This document shows, one piece after another, positions 9,322 to 17,912 of a stretch of DNA of 43,938 bases. The stretch comes from Flavobacterium sp. (GTDB lineage Bacteria > Bacteroidota > Bacteroidia > Flavobacteriales > Flavobacteriaceae). The notes beneath the pieces are model-generated. The model was not told the DNA's origin and did no database searches. It was given only the letters and a program-made list of their open reading frames with translations. The stretch's first letter is position 1, and each line of letters opens with the position of its first letter. A program made the position numbers and the translations under genes. Location of the stretch: NCBI RefSeq assembly GCF_027533505.1, contig NZ_JAPZUB010000012.1:1-43938 (forward strand), written 5' to 3'.

Positions 9322-10380
9322 TTATTGCGCGGTTAACGTATAGGTATATTTTCTTGGGTTAGATAAATCCAACTCAACTAAATAAGTACCAGCTCCTGGT
9401 GAAGCAATATCTGGACCATCGTAATTCATGGAACCGTCGTCATCGCTATCACCACCTAAATTAATTGTCCATGCATTATTTGCTCTAAATTTGAACATTG
9501 CAGAAGTCATAACTACCGTTCCTGTCCATTTTTTTGTAGTTGCATTGTACGTTAATGGCGTACTGTTATCCCAACCCCCTGGTGTAGCAGAACCAATGAT
9601 TCCCCATGTGGTAGGAGTTACTGTATAAGCCAAAGTAGTGGTATTGGCTTGAACTCTGTAGTACCCTGCTGCAGCGGTACAATCAGACTCGCCTGTTTCA
9701 ACTAAAACACCTGAGAAAGATCCATCATCTCCCCAATCGGTATTCCCCCAGTTGAAGTTACCAGATGCATCTGGAGCCACAAATTTGTATCCTCCATCTA
9801 ACCAAACATACCCTTCATAATCGGTTTGACCGAAAGCAGAAGCAGCAATTCTTGGTGCTGTAGGTGGATTCCAACCTTGGTGGTTACCTGGAACCGCTAA
9901 CTTTGGCAAGTCTGTAGAATAAGGAGTTACTAAATACGTAATAACATCCGAATATTTAGCTTCACTACCTGTAGTTCCAATGGTAGATTTGACACGCACT
10001 TCAAGCCCCCCTTGTGTAAAAGGTGTTAATCCAGCACCTACTGATGCACCATTCAAAACATCAGAATTGATGGTGGCAAATGTAGTAGTGGTAGAGGTTA
10101 CATCGATTGGATTATCAAAGTTGTCGCCACTTTTATCCACTTGGATTGTATAATTCACTTGAGTCGCTTGTCCATAATCAGCATCTTCCCAAGTTAAAGC
10201 TAAACCTGGGTTAAGCGGTGTTTCAGGAGATAAAACTACCGAGCCACCCGATTGTGGAGAAAGAATTTTAAATTCAGCAGGAGGTGTTGTAAAAATTAAA
10301 TCCTGCTCATCGGTACACGAAGCTGCACCAAATAAAAGAGCAAAAGCTAGTATGGGTTTAACTATTTTTTTCATTTTCAA
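9322..10380 (-). CDS. SusE/SusF-like outer-membrane starch-binding lipoprotein
   Basis: A 352-residue surface lipoprotein. The signal ends in GAASC, with Cys22 as the lipidated residue. An N-terminal SusE-type Ig-like domain, beginning near the phrase PAEFKILSPQSGG, is followed by two beta-sandwich modules (about 165-255 and 256-352). These have spaced Trp and acidic residues (for example WNPP, WGNTDWGDDG, GGWDNST) like the carbohydrate-binding modules of SusE/SusF. In Bacteroides such proteins hold starch near the SusCD transporter without being catalytic. It lies 20 bases downstream of susD-like and upstream of the amylase. Assignment to SusE/SusF type is good; which of the two is not meaningful here. 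Confidence 0.85.
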   Translation of the reverse strand: MKMKKIVKPILAFALLFGAASCTDEQDLIFTTPPAEFKILSPQSGGSVVLSPETPLNPGLALTWEDADYGQATQVNYTIQVDKSGDNFDNPIDVTSTTTTFATINSDVLNGASVGAGLTPFTQGGLEVRVKSTIGTTGSEAKYSDVITYLVTPYSTDLPKLAVPGNHQGWNPPTAPRIAASAFGQTDYEGYVWLDGGYKFVAPDASGNFNWGNTDWGDDGSFSGVLVETGESDCTAAAGYYRVQANTTTLAYTVTPTTWGIIGSATPGGWDNSTPLTYNATTKKWTGTVVMTSAMFKFRANNAWTINLGGDSDDDGSMNYDGPDIASPGAGTYLVELDLSNPRKYTYTLTAQ

Positions 10381-10400
10381 AATTGTTTAATTGTGTTGGA

Positions 10401-12005
10401 TTAATAACCTGGATTCTGTGTTAAGTTCGGATTAGCTGCAATAGAATTGGTTGGGATAGGGAATACTTTTAAGTTGTTGGAAATAGCGATACCATTCACT
10501 CCATTTCCTTTCCATGCCCAATTGTAGCTTCCTCCTGTAAATTTGTTAAAACGAATTAAGTCTTGACGACGGTGACCTTCCCAGTGGAGCTCACGAGAAC
10601 GCTCATCTAAGATAAAATCTAATGTCAAATCAGCAGCACTAATATTTGCACTAGAACTACCATTATTCGCTCTTTCGCGTAAGGCATTTACATACGTAAC
10701 CGCTTGAGACAATGTAGCACCCGAAGCACCGCGAACGGCACACTCAGCATACATTAAATAAGCATCAGCCAAACGGAACAGCGGGAAATCAGTATCTACA
10801 AAAGTAGAATTTGGTCCCGCAACTCCTGTAGAGGATACGTTTTTGTATTTCGCTAAGATATATCCTTGATCACGGTTTGCGATATCGGTAATATCTATGT
10901 TACGTGAACCGGGTAAAATAGCACTCTTACGCGCATCAGATGCAAAAGCAGTACCATCAAACTTTTGTACAAATTGCTTGCGTAAGCGTAATGCGCCACC
11001 CCAACCGCCGGGACCAACACCAAGCGAAACACCGTTGGCTTCCATAGAACCTACTTGACCGTTGATCATTACAGTGGTAGGACCAAAGTTTTGTGTAACA
11101 ACACCATCCGACTGTAAAGAGAAAATCATTTCAGGAGAAATGTGGTTGTCGGCCGTAAAGTTATTGAAGTAGTTTGAGCTTAACGTGTATCCTCCACCAA
11201 TAACTTGGTTCAATTGTGCCACACATTCCGTGTACTTTGGTGAACCAATAAACACTTCTGCATTCAAATACATTTTAGCCAAAATCATACGAGCCATCGC
11301 TTGATCCAAACGACCGTACACATTGGTACGAGGCGCTTTTAAGTCTGGAATAACCGCGTTCAACTCATTTTCGATATACGTAAACAATTGTTGACGGTTG
11401 TACTCAGGACCTCTAAAGTTAACAGGATCATTCTCCGTAACAAAAGGCGCTTTTCCGAACAAGTCCATCATATTGTAGTAGGCTAATGCACGTAAAACAC
11501 GAACTTCTTGACGGTACGTGGCAATGTTACTTAATTGGGTAGCATCGGTAACACCACGAGAGCTTAACTTAGCAGGCGTTGTCTGACGTAAAAACTCATT
11601 CGCCAAAGCAACCTCAGCCATAGTACGGCTGAACATTCCTAAGAAAATAGGGTTGTTTGCTGTCCAAATTGCACGTTGTAATTCACGTGTTCCCGGGTCA
11701 TTTTCATAACTCCAAATTACCTCGTCGGTGGTTAAGTTTTGTAAATACCACAAACAACGGCCGTACTGACTTGTTCCCGCGTCAATTCCTTGAAGAAATG
11801 AAGACCCAGCATCTTGAGTTCCTGTCAAGGATAAATTTCCATACACCCCAGCCAAAGCACGCTCGTAAGCCCCCGGCTGGCTGTAAAAAGCCTCCGCTGT
11901 GAAGACATCATCATCTTCAGACAATACATCCAAATCTTTGGTACAGGACGTTAGCGCCAGCGATAAACCTAACAGATAAATCGATTTTTTAAACATATTT
12001 TTCAT
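10401..12005 (-). CDS. SusD/RagB family nutrient-binding lipoprotein
   Basis: A 534-residue outer-membrane lipoprotein that would form the lid of the SusC channel and bind incoming maltooligosaccharides. The signal peptide ends in LALTSC (Cys21), followed by the acidic TKDLDV stretch typical of surface-exposed Bacteroidota lipoproteins. TPR-like helices with ALAYYNMMDLFG at 174-185 and the C-terminal RSRELHWEGHRRQDLIRF block are SusD signatures. It starts 12 bases after the susC-like stop, the usual susC-susD order. The starch/maltodextrin substrate is inferred from the neighbouring amylases and maltose genes. Confidence 0.95.
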   Translation of the reverse strand: MKNMFKKSIYLLGLSLALTSCTKDLDVLSEDDDVFTAEAFYSQPGAYERALAGVYGNLSLTGTQDAGSSFLQGIDAGTSQYGRCLWYLQNLTTDEVIWSYENDPGTRELQRAIWTANNPIFLGMFSRTMAEVALANEFLRQTTPAKLSSRGVTDATQLSNIATYRQEVRVLRALAYYNMMDLFGKAPFVTENDPVNFRGPEYNRQQLFTYIENELNAVIPDLKAPRTNVYGRLDQAMARMILAKMYLNAEVFIGSPKYTECVAQLNQVIGGGYTLSSNYFNNFTADNHISPEMIFSLQSDGVVTQNFGPTTVMINGQVGSMEANGVSLGVGPGGWGGALRLRKQFVQKFDGTAFASDARKSAILPGSRNIDITDIANRDQGYILAKYKNVSSTGVAGPNSTFVDTDFPLFRLADAYLMYAECAVRGASGATLSQAVTYVNALRERANNGSSSANISAADLTLDFILDERSRELHWEGHRRQDLIRFNKFTGGSYNWAWKGNGVNGIAISNNLKVFPIPTNSIAANPNLTQNPGY

Positions 12006-12017
12006 ATCACATTTTTT

Positions 12018-14954
12018 TTAAAACTTCATGTTCACCCCAAACAATAGTGAGCGTTGACGAGGATAGATGGTATTGTCGATACCCCCATTAATTTCAGGGT
12101 CGATACCACTGTATTTGGTGATGATAAATGCATTTTGCATCCCTGTAAATACACGCAAACTTGCTTTTCCATCCAACCATTTAGGGAAGGTATATCCCAT
12201 GGTAATATTATCCATACGTAAGAATGATCCATTTTCTACGTACAAGTCCGATAAAAACACATCGGGTGTATTGGTAAAATCCGTAGACTGTACGTTGTTG
12301 GGAAGGTTGGACAACACTCCGTTGTTACGGATTAAATTGTACTGCGCTCGGGTAGCATTCACCGCATTGTACACACGGTTTCCTAAGCTCGCACGCATGT
12401 TGAAATTGAAATCAAAGTTTTTGTAGTTAAAGCTCGAAGCCAAACCAAAAGTTACATCGGGATCGCCGTTCATATATACGTAACGGTCAGTTCCATTGAT
12501 AATACCATCACCATTTAAGTCGGCATAAGCCCCTTCAATAGGACGTCCCGCCCCATCATACAATTGCTTATATACATAGAAAGATCCAGGGGTATAACCC
12601 ACGCGGTCAATTAAAGCGGTACTACCAGTTCCTGCACCTGCATCGCCACGAAGTATATCATCACCGTTGTATAGCGATTCAATATTTCTCTCAAATGTCG
12701 AAACATTAAAAGCTAAATTCCAATTCAAATTATTGCTTTTAATTACATCATAGTTAACGGCTAGTTCAATCCCTTTGGTAGATAAACTACCAACGTTGGC
12801 CCATCCTCTGTTAGTGAAATTACTCCCATCGGCAAAAGCCACATTAGAGATCAAATCATCGGTTATCTTATAGAATACGTCAATTGCACCATTCAAACGG
12901 TTATTAAAGAAACCGTAATCCAAACCAACGTTATAGGTTGTTGTTTGTTCCCACTTTAGATCGGGGTTGTAAGGACTTGAAATAGCTATTGGGAACGAAC
13001 TGCCTCCAAAGAAAATTTGATTGGTATTATTTCCTACATTATATTGTTGCAAATAAAAATTTCTTGCGCGTTCGTCTTCAATATTTTGCTGACCAGTTAC
13101 TCCCCATCCTAATCGCAATTTCAAATCAGAAAGTTTGCTGTACGATTGGAAGAAATCTTCTTTCATTTTCCACGCAAAAGCCAAACCGGGCGTATTTAAC
13201 CAACGGTTGGACTCAGAAAAGCGAGAAGACCCGTCGCGTCGGAAGTTAGCAGTAAGTAAATATTTGTCCTTATAATTTAAAACTGTACGAGCAAACAATC
13301 CAATCAAAACGTTGTCGGTTTCAATATCATTTTCAGGCCCTATGGCATTGTAGTTGGGCTGTAAAATATTACGAGTAAAGAATTGTGAAGCTTCATAAAC
13401 TTGATAGGAATACCCTGCTTGCGCATCAATATTTAAATCGTTGATTTTTTTATTGTACGATAAGTAAGAATCAAATAGCTTAGTACGTATAGTACGTTCT
13501 GAAAATTCATTGACACCATAAAGTTCATTTACATTGATTGGACCAGAAGCCGCAATATCTCTTGGAACCAAACGGGTACGCTCTCCATTAGACTCATCAA
13601 AACCAACGTTCACAACCGCTTTCATGCTTGGGAAGAAATGAAACTTATATTCGGTTTCCACATTACCAAAAAGACGGTGGTTGCTACCCGTATCGTAGGT
13701 CAACATCAATTGCGCCACTGGGTTGCGTTGCACGTTTGGTGTCAACAAGTTCCCATTGCGGTATTCAAAGAAACCTCCGAAAGGAGAAGCCGCATCATAC
13801 ACGGGTTGCGTTGGGTCAAACGTAATCGCAGAACCTTCTACCCCGTCGGCAAAGCGGTTGTTCTCCATCGTATAGTTGGCATTCACACGAATTTTCAAAT
13901 GATCGTTGAAGAAGCTTGGCATTAAAGTAGTAGAAATGGTATTACGGTTAAACTTATTCGTTAAACGCAATCCTTCTTGATAGGTATTCCCGATCGACAA
14001 ACGCGAAGGCACCTTTCCAAATAAATTACCCCGTAAAGATAAGTTGGAGTCAATGAAGTCGGTTCTTCTGTAGATTTCATCTTGCCAATCGGTATTTGCT
14101 GTACCCAATTTACCTACTTCTCCTGGAAATTGAGCCGCTACTAAATTACGAAACTCATTGGCATTGAATACGTCCACTTTACGCACTAGCGAACCGGAAC
14201 CGTATTGTGAATTAAAATCCACGGATAATTTTTTACCTCCTTTTTTTGTAGTAATCAAAATCACCCCGTTGGAAGCCCGTGAACCGTAAATTGCGGTAGC
14301 CGAAGCATCTTTCAACACCGAAATACTTTCAATGTCATTGGGGTTAAGAGAAGCTAAAAATGACGTTGACCCCGTATTCGTAGCATTTGAAATCGGAAAG
14401 TTGTCCACTACAATCAAAGGATCGTTAGAAGCATTAAGCGACGAACCCCCACGAATACGAATCACAGGATTTGTTCCAGGCGCTCCACCACCCGCATTGA
14501 TAGTCACCCCAGCCACACGACCTTGAAGAAGGTTGTCGGTAGAAACCATCGCGCCTTTGTTGAAGTCTTTTACTCCTAAAACAGATACCGCTCCCGTGGC
14601 ATCCTTTTTCTTAACAGAACCGTACCCTACTTGTACCACTACTTCTTGCAAAGTATTGGAATCTTCTTCCAAGGAAACGGCTACATTTTTTTGACCTTTG
14701 AATTCGATGGATTGGCTCTTATAACCGACAAACGAGAAGACGAGAACATCTCCATTTTTTAGTTTACCGATTTTAAAATTACCATCAAGGTCTGTGGAAA
14801 CCCCCGACTGTGTGCCTTGGACAACCACGTTAACTCCCGGAAGGGGTTGGTTGGATTTAGAATCCACAACCTTACCCTCCAATGTCGCTTGAGCCAAAAC
14901 GGAAAGCGGCAAAAGGAGCAAGAAAAACAACAACTTGTTATAAATTGTTTTCAT
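12018..14954 (-). CDS. SusC/RagA family TonB-dependent receptor
   Basis: A 978-residue TonB-linked outer-membrane transporter for starch oligosaccharides. A signal peptide (1-22) is followed by a carboxypeptidase-regulatory-like domain (about 24-96, LEGKVVDSKSNQPLPGVNV), a TonB-box-like segment around 103-110, the plug (about 110-235, with IRIRGGSSLNASNDPLIVVD) and a beta-barrel ending in a C-terminal aromatic residue (NMKF). No N-terminal anti-sigma-interacting STN domain is present, so control by a LacI-type regulator rather than an ECF sigma/anti-sigma pair fits. It heads the minus-strand operon susC-susD-susE-amylase and is divergent from lacI. Confidence 0.96.
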   Translation of the reverse strand: MKTIYNKLLFFLLLLPLSVLAQATLEGKVVDSKSNQPLPGVNVVVQGTQSGVSTDLDGNFKIGKLKNGDVLVFSFVGYKSQSIEFKGQKNVAVSLEEDSNTLQEVVVQVGYGSVKKKDATGAVSVLGVKDFNKGAMVSTDNLLQGRVAGVTINAGGGAPGTNPVIRIRGGSSLNASNDPLIVVDNFPISNATNTGSTSFLASLNPNDIESISVLKDASATAIYGSRASNGVILITTKKGGKKLSVDFNSQYGSGSLVRKVDVFNANEFRNLVAAQFPGEVGKLGTANTDWQDEIYRRTDFIDSNLSLRGNLFGKVPSRLSIGNTYQEGLRLTNKFNRNTISTTLMPSFFNDHLKIRVNANYTMENNRFADGVEGSAITFDPTQPVYDAASPFGGFFEYRNGNLLTPNVQRNPVAQLMLTYDTGSNHRLFGNVETEYKFHFFPSMKAVVNVGFDESNGERTRLVPRDIAASGPINVNELYGVNEFSERTIRTKLFDSYLSYNKKINDLNIDAQAGYSYQVYEASQFFTRNILQPNYNAIGPENDIETDNVLIGLFARTVLNYKDKYLLTANFRRDGSSRFSESNRWLNTPGLAFAWKMKEDFFQSYSKLSDLKLRLGWGVTGQQNIEDERARNFYLQQYNVGNNTNQIFFGGSSFPIAISSPYNPDLKWEQTTTYNVGLDYGFFNNRLNGAIDVFYKITDDLISNVAFADGSNFTNRGWANVGSLSTKGIELAVNYDVIKSNNLNWNLAFNVSTFERNIESLYNGDDILRGDAGAGTGSTALIDRVGYTPGSFYVYKQLYDGAGRPIEGAYADLNGDGIINGTDRYVYMNGDPDVTFGLASSFNYKNFDFNFNMRASLGNRVYNAVNATRAQYNLIRNNGVLSNLPNNVQSTDFTNTPDVFLSDLYVENGSFLRMDNITMGYTFPKWLDGKASLRVFTGMQNAFIITKYSGIDPEINGGIDNTIYPRQRSLLFGVNMKF

Positions 14955-14991
14955 ACATTTTGTTTAGGTTAATAATTTGTTTTTTTGCTTG

Positions 14992-15006
14992 TACTTGCAC
15001 TTCGAA
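14992..15006. promoter_or_regulatory. shared 15-mer near the susC promoter, copy 1
   Basis: The plus strand reads TACTTGCACTTCGAA. The same 15-mer with one change (C to T) occurs at 16313-16327 in front of the transporter gene. Both copies lie between a LacI-type palindrome and a start codon, near the expected transcription start. The copies face opposite ways relative to their genes. Their role is unknown; a second regulator site or an early-transcript element is possible. Confidence 0.5.
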
Positions 15007-15010
15007 GCGT

Positions 15011-15018
15011 TAAATTTA
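15011..15018 (-). promoter_or_regulatory. weak candidate -7 box for susC operon
   Basis: The minus strand reads TAAATTTA, which fits TAnnTTT followed by A rather than G. It lies about 57 bases before the susC start. No TTG is seen at -33, which would suit a promoter that needs an activator. If correct, the LacI-type palindrome is centred about 66 bases upstream of transcription start. Confidence 0.3.
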
Positions 15019-15063
15019 GGATAATTTTTAGTTTAAAAAAATGAGACCTTAATATACTCCTCT

Positions 15064-15077
15064 CGAAAACGTTTTCG
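15064..15077. promoter_or_regulatory. LacI-type operator palindrome, copy 1
   Basis: CGAAAACGTTTTCG is a perfect 14-base palindrome with the central CG typical of LacI/GalR-family operators. It lies in the susC-lacI divergent region, 110 bases before susC and 105 before lacI. A near-copy (12 of 14 bases) lies at 16222-16235 before the transporter gene, which supports a real site for the adjacent LacI-type protein. Confidence 0.8.
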
Positions 15078-15142
15078 TGTTGAAAACTTTCAGAATGCAC
15101 CATAAAATTAAGGATAAAATTGATAGACTAAAAAATTTAAGC

Positions 15143-15150
15143 TACCTTTA
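15143..15150 (+). promoter_or_regulatory. candidate -7 box for lacI
   Basis: TACCTTTA fits TAnnTTTR and lies 32 bases before the chosen lacI start. A TTG at 15120-15122 is 20 bases upstream, near the expected -33 spacing. The match is moderate. Confidence 0.4.
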
Positions 15151-15181
15151 TTCGCAATTAAACAGCATACAAAAAATTGAC

Positions 15182-16204
15182 ATGAAAAGAAAAGTAACGC
15201 TCAAGCAAATTACTAAAGAATTGGATGTGTCTATTTCAACCGTTTCTAAATCGTTACGCGACAGCCCCGAAATCAGCGAAGATACCCGACAGAAAGTGCA
15301 AGCTTTTGCCAAATTATACAACTACAAACCCAACAATATCGCACTAAGTCTCAAGAATAAAAAAACAAAAACAATTTGCATCATTATTCCAGAGATTATT
15401 CACCACTTTTTTGCTACAGTAATCAGCGGTGTTGAACATGTTGCCAACGAAAATGGGTACAACGTTTTGGTTTGTTTGTCGGACGAATCATTTGACAAAG
15501 AGGTCATCAACATGGAAATGTTGGCGGGCGGAAGTATTGATGGTTTTATTATGTCGCTTTCCAAAGAAACGCAGCAAAGAAGGGACTTTCACCACATCAC
15601 TGAAGTGATCAATCAAGGGATGCCTGTCGTCATGTTTGACCGGGTAACCAACGATATTTTGTGCGATAAAGTTATTATCGATGATAATTTAGCCGCTTAC
15701 AATGCAACGCGTTTTTTTATCCATAAAGGCTTCAAAAAAATAGCGCTAATTACCACCGTTGATTACGTGAGTGTTGGCAAATTACGCACCGATGGCTACA
15801 CCAAAGCTATGATGGACCACGATTTGAAAGTTGACCCAAATTTGATTTTAAAAATTGAAGACACCGATAATTTTGATGCACAAATTGAAACTTTACTCCG
15901 CGAACAAAAACCTGAAGCTATTTTTGCCGTCAATGAAATTTTTGCAGTAACTGCTATCAAAATAGCAGGAAAATTGGGACTCCATATTCCTAACGACATT
16001 TCCATCATTGGATTTACCGATGGCATCATTTCCAAATACTCCACCCCCAGTATTTCTACCGTAAGCCAAAATGGAGTAAAAATGGGCGAAAAAGCAGCCA
16101 AAATGCTTATCGAACGACTGGAAAACGAAGAATTGGAAATCGAAGAACAGTACAAAACAGAAGTCATTGAAACGGCTTTGGTAGAACGTGAATCTACCCG
16201 CTAA
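15182..16204 (+). CDS. LacI-family transcriptional regulator of the maltodextrin locus
   Basis: A 340-residue LacI/GalR regulator. The N-terminal helix-turn-helix covers residues 7-26 (LKQITKELDVSISTVSKSLR), followed by the hinge and a periplasmic-binding-protein-like sugar sensor (about 60-340). The ATG at 15182 is chosen because the protein then begins with MKRKVTLKQI, the normal distance before the HTH; an in-frame GTG at 15077 would overlap the operator palindrome. It sits between the divergent susC operon and the transporter operon, each with a matching operator-like palindrome. Control of both arms is therefore likely. Whether it activates or represses is not decided; the palindrome positions 65-75 bases upstream of the guessed transcription starts favour activation. 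Confidence 0.92.
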   Translation: MKRKVTLKQITKELDVSISTVSKSLRDSPEISEDTRQKVQAFAKLYNYKPNNIALSLKNKKTKTICIIIPEIIHHFFATVISGVEHVANENGYNVLVCLSDESFDKEVINMEMLAGGSIDGFIMSLSKETQQRRDFHHITEVINQGMPVVMFDRVTNDILCDKVIIDDNLAAYNATRFFIHKGFKKIALITTVDYVSVGKLRTDGYTKAMMDHDLKVDPNLILKIEDTDNFDAQIETLLREQKPEAIFAVNEIFAVTAIKIAGKLGLHIPNDISIIGFTDGIISKYSTPSISTVSQNGVKMGEKAAKMLIERLENEELEIEEQYKTEVIETALVERESTR

Positions 16205-16221
16205 TTTTTATTTTTTTCAAC

Positions 16222-16235
16222 AAAAAACGTTTTCG
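16222..16235. promoter_or_regulatory. LacI-type operator palindrome, copy 2
   Basis: AAAAAACGTTTTCG matches the perfect palindrome at 15064-15077 in 12 of 14 bases, keeping the AAAACGTTTT core. It lies just after the lacI stop and 156 bases before the transporter start, so it probably controls the transporter-phosphorylase operon. Confidence 0.7.
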
Positions 16236-16290
16236 CTACGCTGTTTTCACAAAAAAATGGGGTAAAAAATTACGAGTTTCAAAACTTTAT

Positions 16291-16298
16291 TATCTTTA
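16291..16298 (+). promoter_or_regulatory. candidate -7 box for the transporter operon
   Basis: TATCTTTA fits TAnnTTTR, 93 bases before the transporter start. No TTG is seen at -33. It lies between the operator-like palindrome and the second copy of the shared 15-mer, the same order as in front of susC. Confidence 0.4.
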
Positions 16299-16312
16299 CC
16301 ACATCAAACGCT

Positions 16313-16327
16313 TACTTGTACTTCGAA
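16313..16327. promoter_or_regulatory. shared 15-mer near the transporter promoter, copy 2
   Basis: TACTTGTACTTCGAA differs in one base from the copy at 14992-15006. It lies 64 bases before the transporter start and would fall within the first transcribed bases if the -7 box at 16291 is right. It contains the palindrome TTCGAA. Function unknown. Confidence 0.5.
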
Positions 16328-16391
16328 AATTGAGTAAGTTTTGGTAAGCTTTTTATGCTTATCGTTTTAGTAATCAATACGTTACACGATA

Positions 16392-17912
16392 ATGGAAAAG
16401 CGTAAGTTAGGTTTCTGGGAAATTTGGAACATGAGTTTTGGTTTCCTAGGGATACAGTTTGGTTTTGCCCTGCAAAATGCAAACACTTCACGAATTTTTG
16501 ACACGTTAGGTGCCGAAGTAGACAAAATAGGTCTTTATTGGTTGGCTGCACCGCTCACAGGTTTGATTATACAACCTATTGTGGGCTACTTTTCAGACCG
16601 AACTTGGACGCGTTTAGGCCGTCGAAGACCTTATTTTCTGGTGGGAGCAATTCTTTCCTCCATCGCTTTACTATTTATGCCCAATTCACCATCGCTTTGG
16701 GTCGCGATAGGAACCTTGTGGATTATGGATTCCTCCATTAACATTTCTATGGAACCATTTCGTGCTTTTGTAGGGGATAACTTATCCGAACAACAACGCA
16801 CTTTGGGCTTCTCTATGCAAAGCTTTTTCATAGGATTGGGCGCCGTAGTAGGTTCGGCACTTCCCTACATTTTTACCAATTGGTTTAATGTAGCCAATAC
16901 AGCGCCCGAAGGCATCATACCGCCCTCTGTGAAATGGTCATTTTATATTGGCGGCGTTGTCTTTTTACTCGCGGTTCTTTGGACCGTTATTCGCTCTAAA
17001 GAATATAGCCCTGAAGAACTCCACGCCTTTGAAAAAGGAAGTGAAAACCATAATGACGCCTCCCATGAAAAAACGTGTAGCGAATCGCGCCAGCTTTCTA
17101 TTGGATTTGTACTTACGATTATCGGTTCCTTACTCACCTATTTCGTGCATGATTTAAACCAAACAACCAAAGACAGCCACAAAGAGCTCTACATTTTATC
17201 GATAGGAATTTTGACCGCAGGGGTGCTTTTTATGTTGGTTTCCCTATTGCGTAAAAAACAAATCAACAACGGATTTACCACCATTATTACCGATTTACTC
17301 AACATGCCCAAAACGATGAAACAATTGGCTTGGGTACAATTTTTCTCTTGGTTTGCATTGTTCTCTATGTGGATTTATACCACCAACGCTGTTACGGGTC
17401 ATGTTTTTGGAACTACAGACGCGAAATCAAAAATTTACAATGATGCAGCCGACTGGGTTTCAGTAATGTTTACCGTGTACAATGGGGTTGCGGCAGCGGT
17501 TGCCTTTTTACTTCCTGTATTGGCAAAAAGAACGAGCAACAAATTTACCCACATGTTGGCCCTTGTTTTCGGTGGATTCGGACTCATCTCCATTTACTTT
17601 CTCTCCGACAAGGTTGGATTACTTCTTGCCATGATTGGAGTTGGAATTGCATGGGCTAGTATTCTTTCCATCCCTTATGCAATGCTTTCAGGTGCATTAC
17701 CCGCGCAAAAGATGGGATACTACATGGGAGTATTCAACTTTTTTGTGGTAATTCCTCAAATTGTAGCCGGAACAATTTTAGGGTTTTTGGTAAAAACGTT
17801 TTTTAACAACGAACCTATTTACGCTTTAATCATTGGAGGAATTTCCATGATTTTAGCTGGATTTTTAACACTAACCGTAACGACAAGCAGTAAAATAAAC
17901 ATCAATGAGTAA
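16392..17912 (+). CDS. MFS sugar transporter (SLC45/GPH-like, maltose uptake)
   Basis: A 506-residue inner-membrane carrier of about 12 transmembrane segments. The loop signature GYFSDRTWTRLGRRRPYF (residues 65-82) is typical of the SLC45/sucrose-maltose group. It would bring maltose or short maltodextrins from the periplasm into the cytoplasm, where maltose phosphorylase, two genes downstream, can act. Its 3' end overlaps the beta-phosphoglucomutase start by 8 bases, so the two are translationally coupled. The start at 16392 gives MEKRKLGFWEIWNMSFGF, a normal N terminus for the family. Maltose as substrate is inferred from the operon. Confidence 0.9.
   Translation: MEKRKLGFWEIWNMSFGFLGIQFGFALQNANTSRIFDTLGAEVDKIGLYWLAAPLTGLIIQPIVGYFSDRTWTRLGRRRPYFLVGAILSSIALLFMPNSPSLWVAIGTLWIMDSSINISMEPFRAFVGDNLSEQQRTLGFSMQSFFIGLGAVVGSALPYIFTNWFNVANTAPEGIIPPSVKWSFYIGGVVFLLAVLWTVIRSKEYSPEELHAFEKGSENHNDASHEKTCSESRQLSIGFVLTIIGSLLTYFVHDLNQTTKDSHKELYILSIGILTAGVLFMLVSLLRKKQINNGFTTIITDLLNMPKTMKQLAWVQFFSWFALFSMWIYTTNAVTGHVFGTTDAKSKIYNDAADWVSVMFTVYNGVAAAVAFLLPVLAKRTSNKFTHMLALVFGGFGLISIYFLSDKVGLLLAMIGVGIAWASILSIPYAMLSGALPAQKMGYYMGVFNFFVVIPQIVAGTILGFLVKTFFNNEPIYALIIGGISMILAGFLTLTVTTSSKININE

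Noticed and set aside
13307..13324. AAAACGTTGTCG partial operator look-alike
   Set aside because: Inside the susC coding region, not palindromic and far from any start.
15077..15181. N-terminal extension of the LacI-type regulator from a GTG
   Set aside because: It would overlap the operator palindrome and place 35 atypical residues before the DNA-binding domain; ATG at 15182 fits the family.
17792..17803. AAAAACGTTTTT palindrome resembling the LacI operator core
   Set aside because: It lies inside the transporter coding region, lacks the outer CG pairs and is explained by the codons for VKTFFN.
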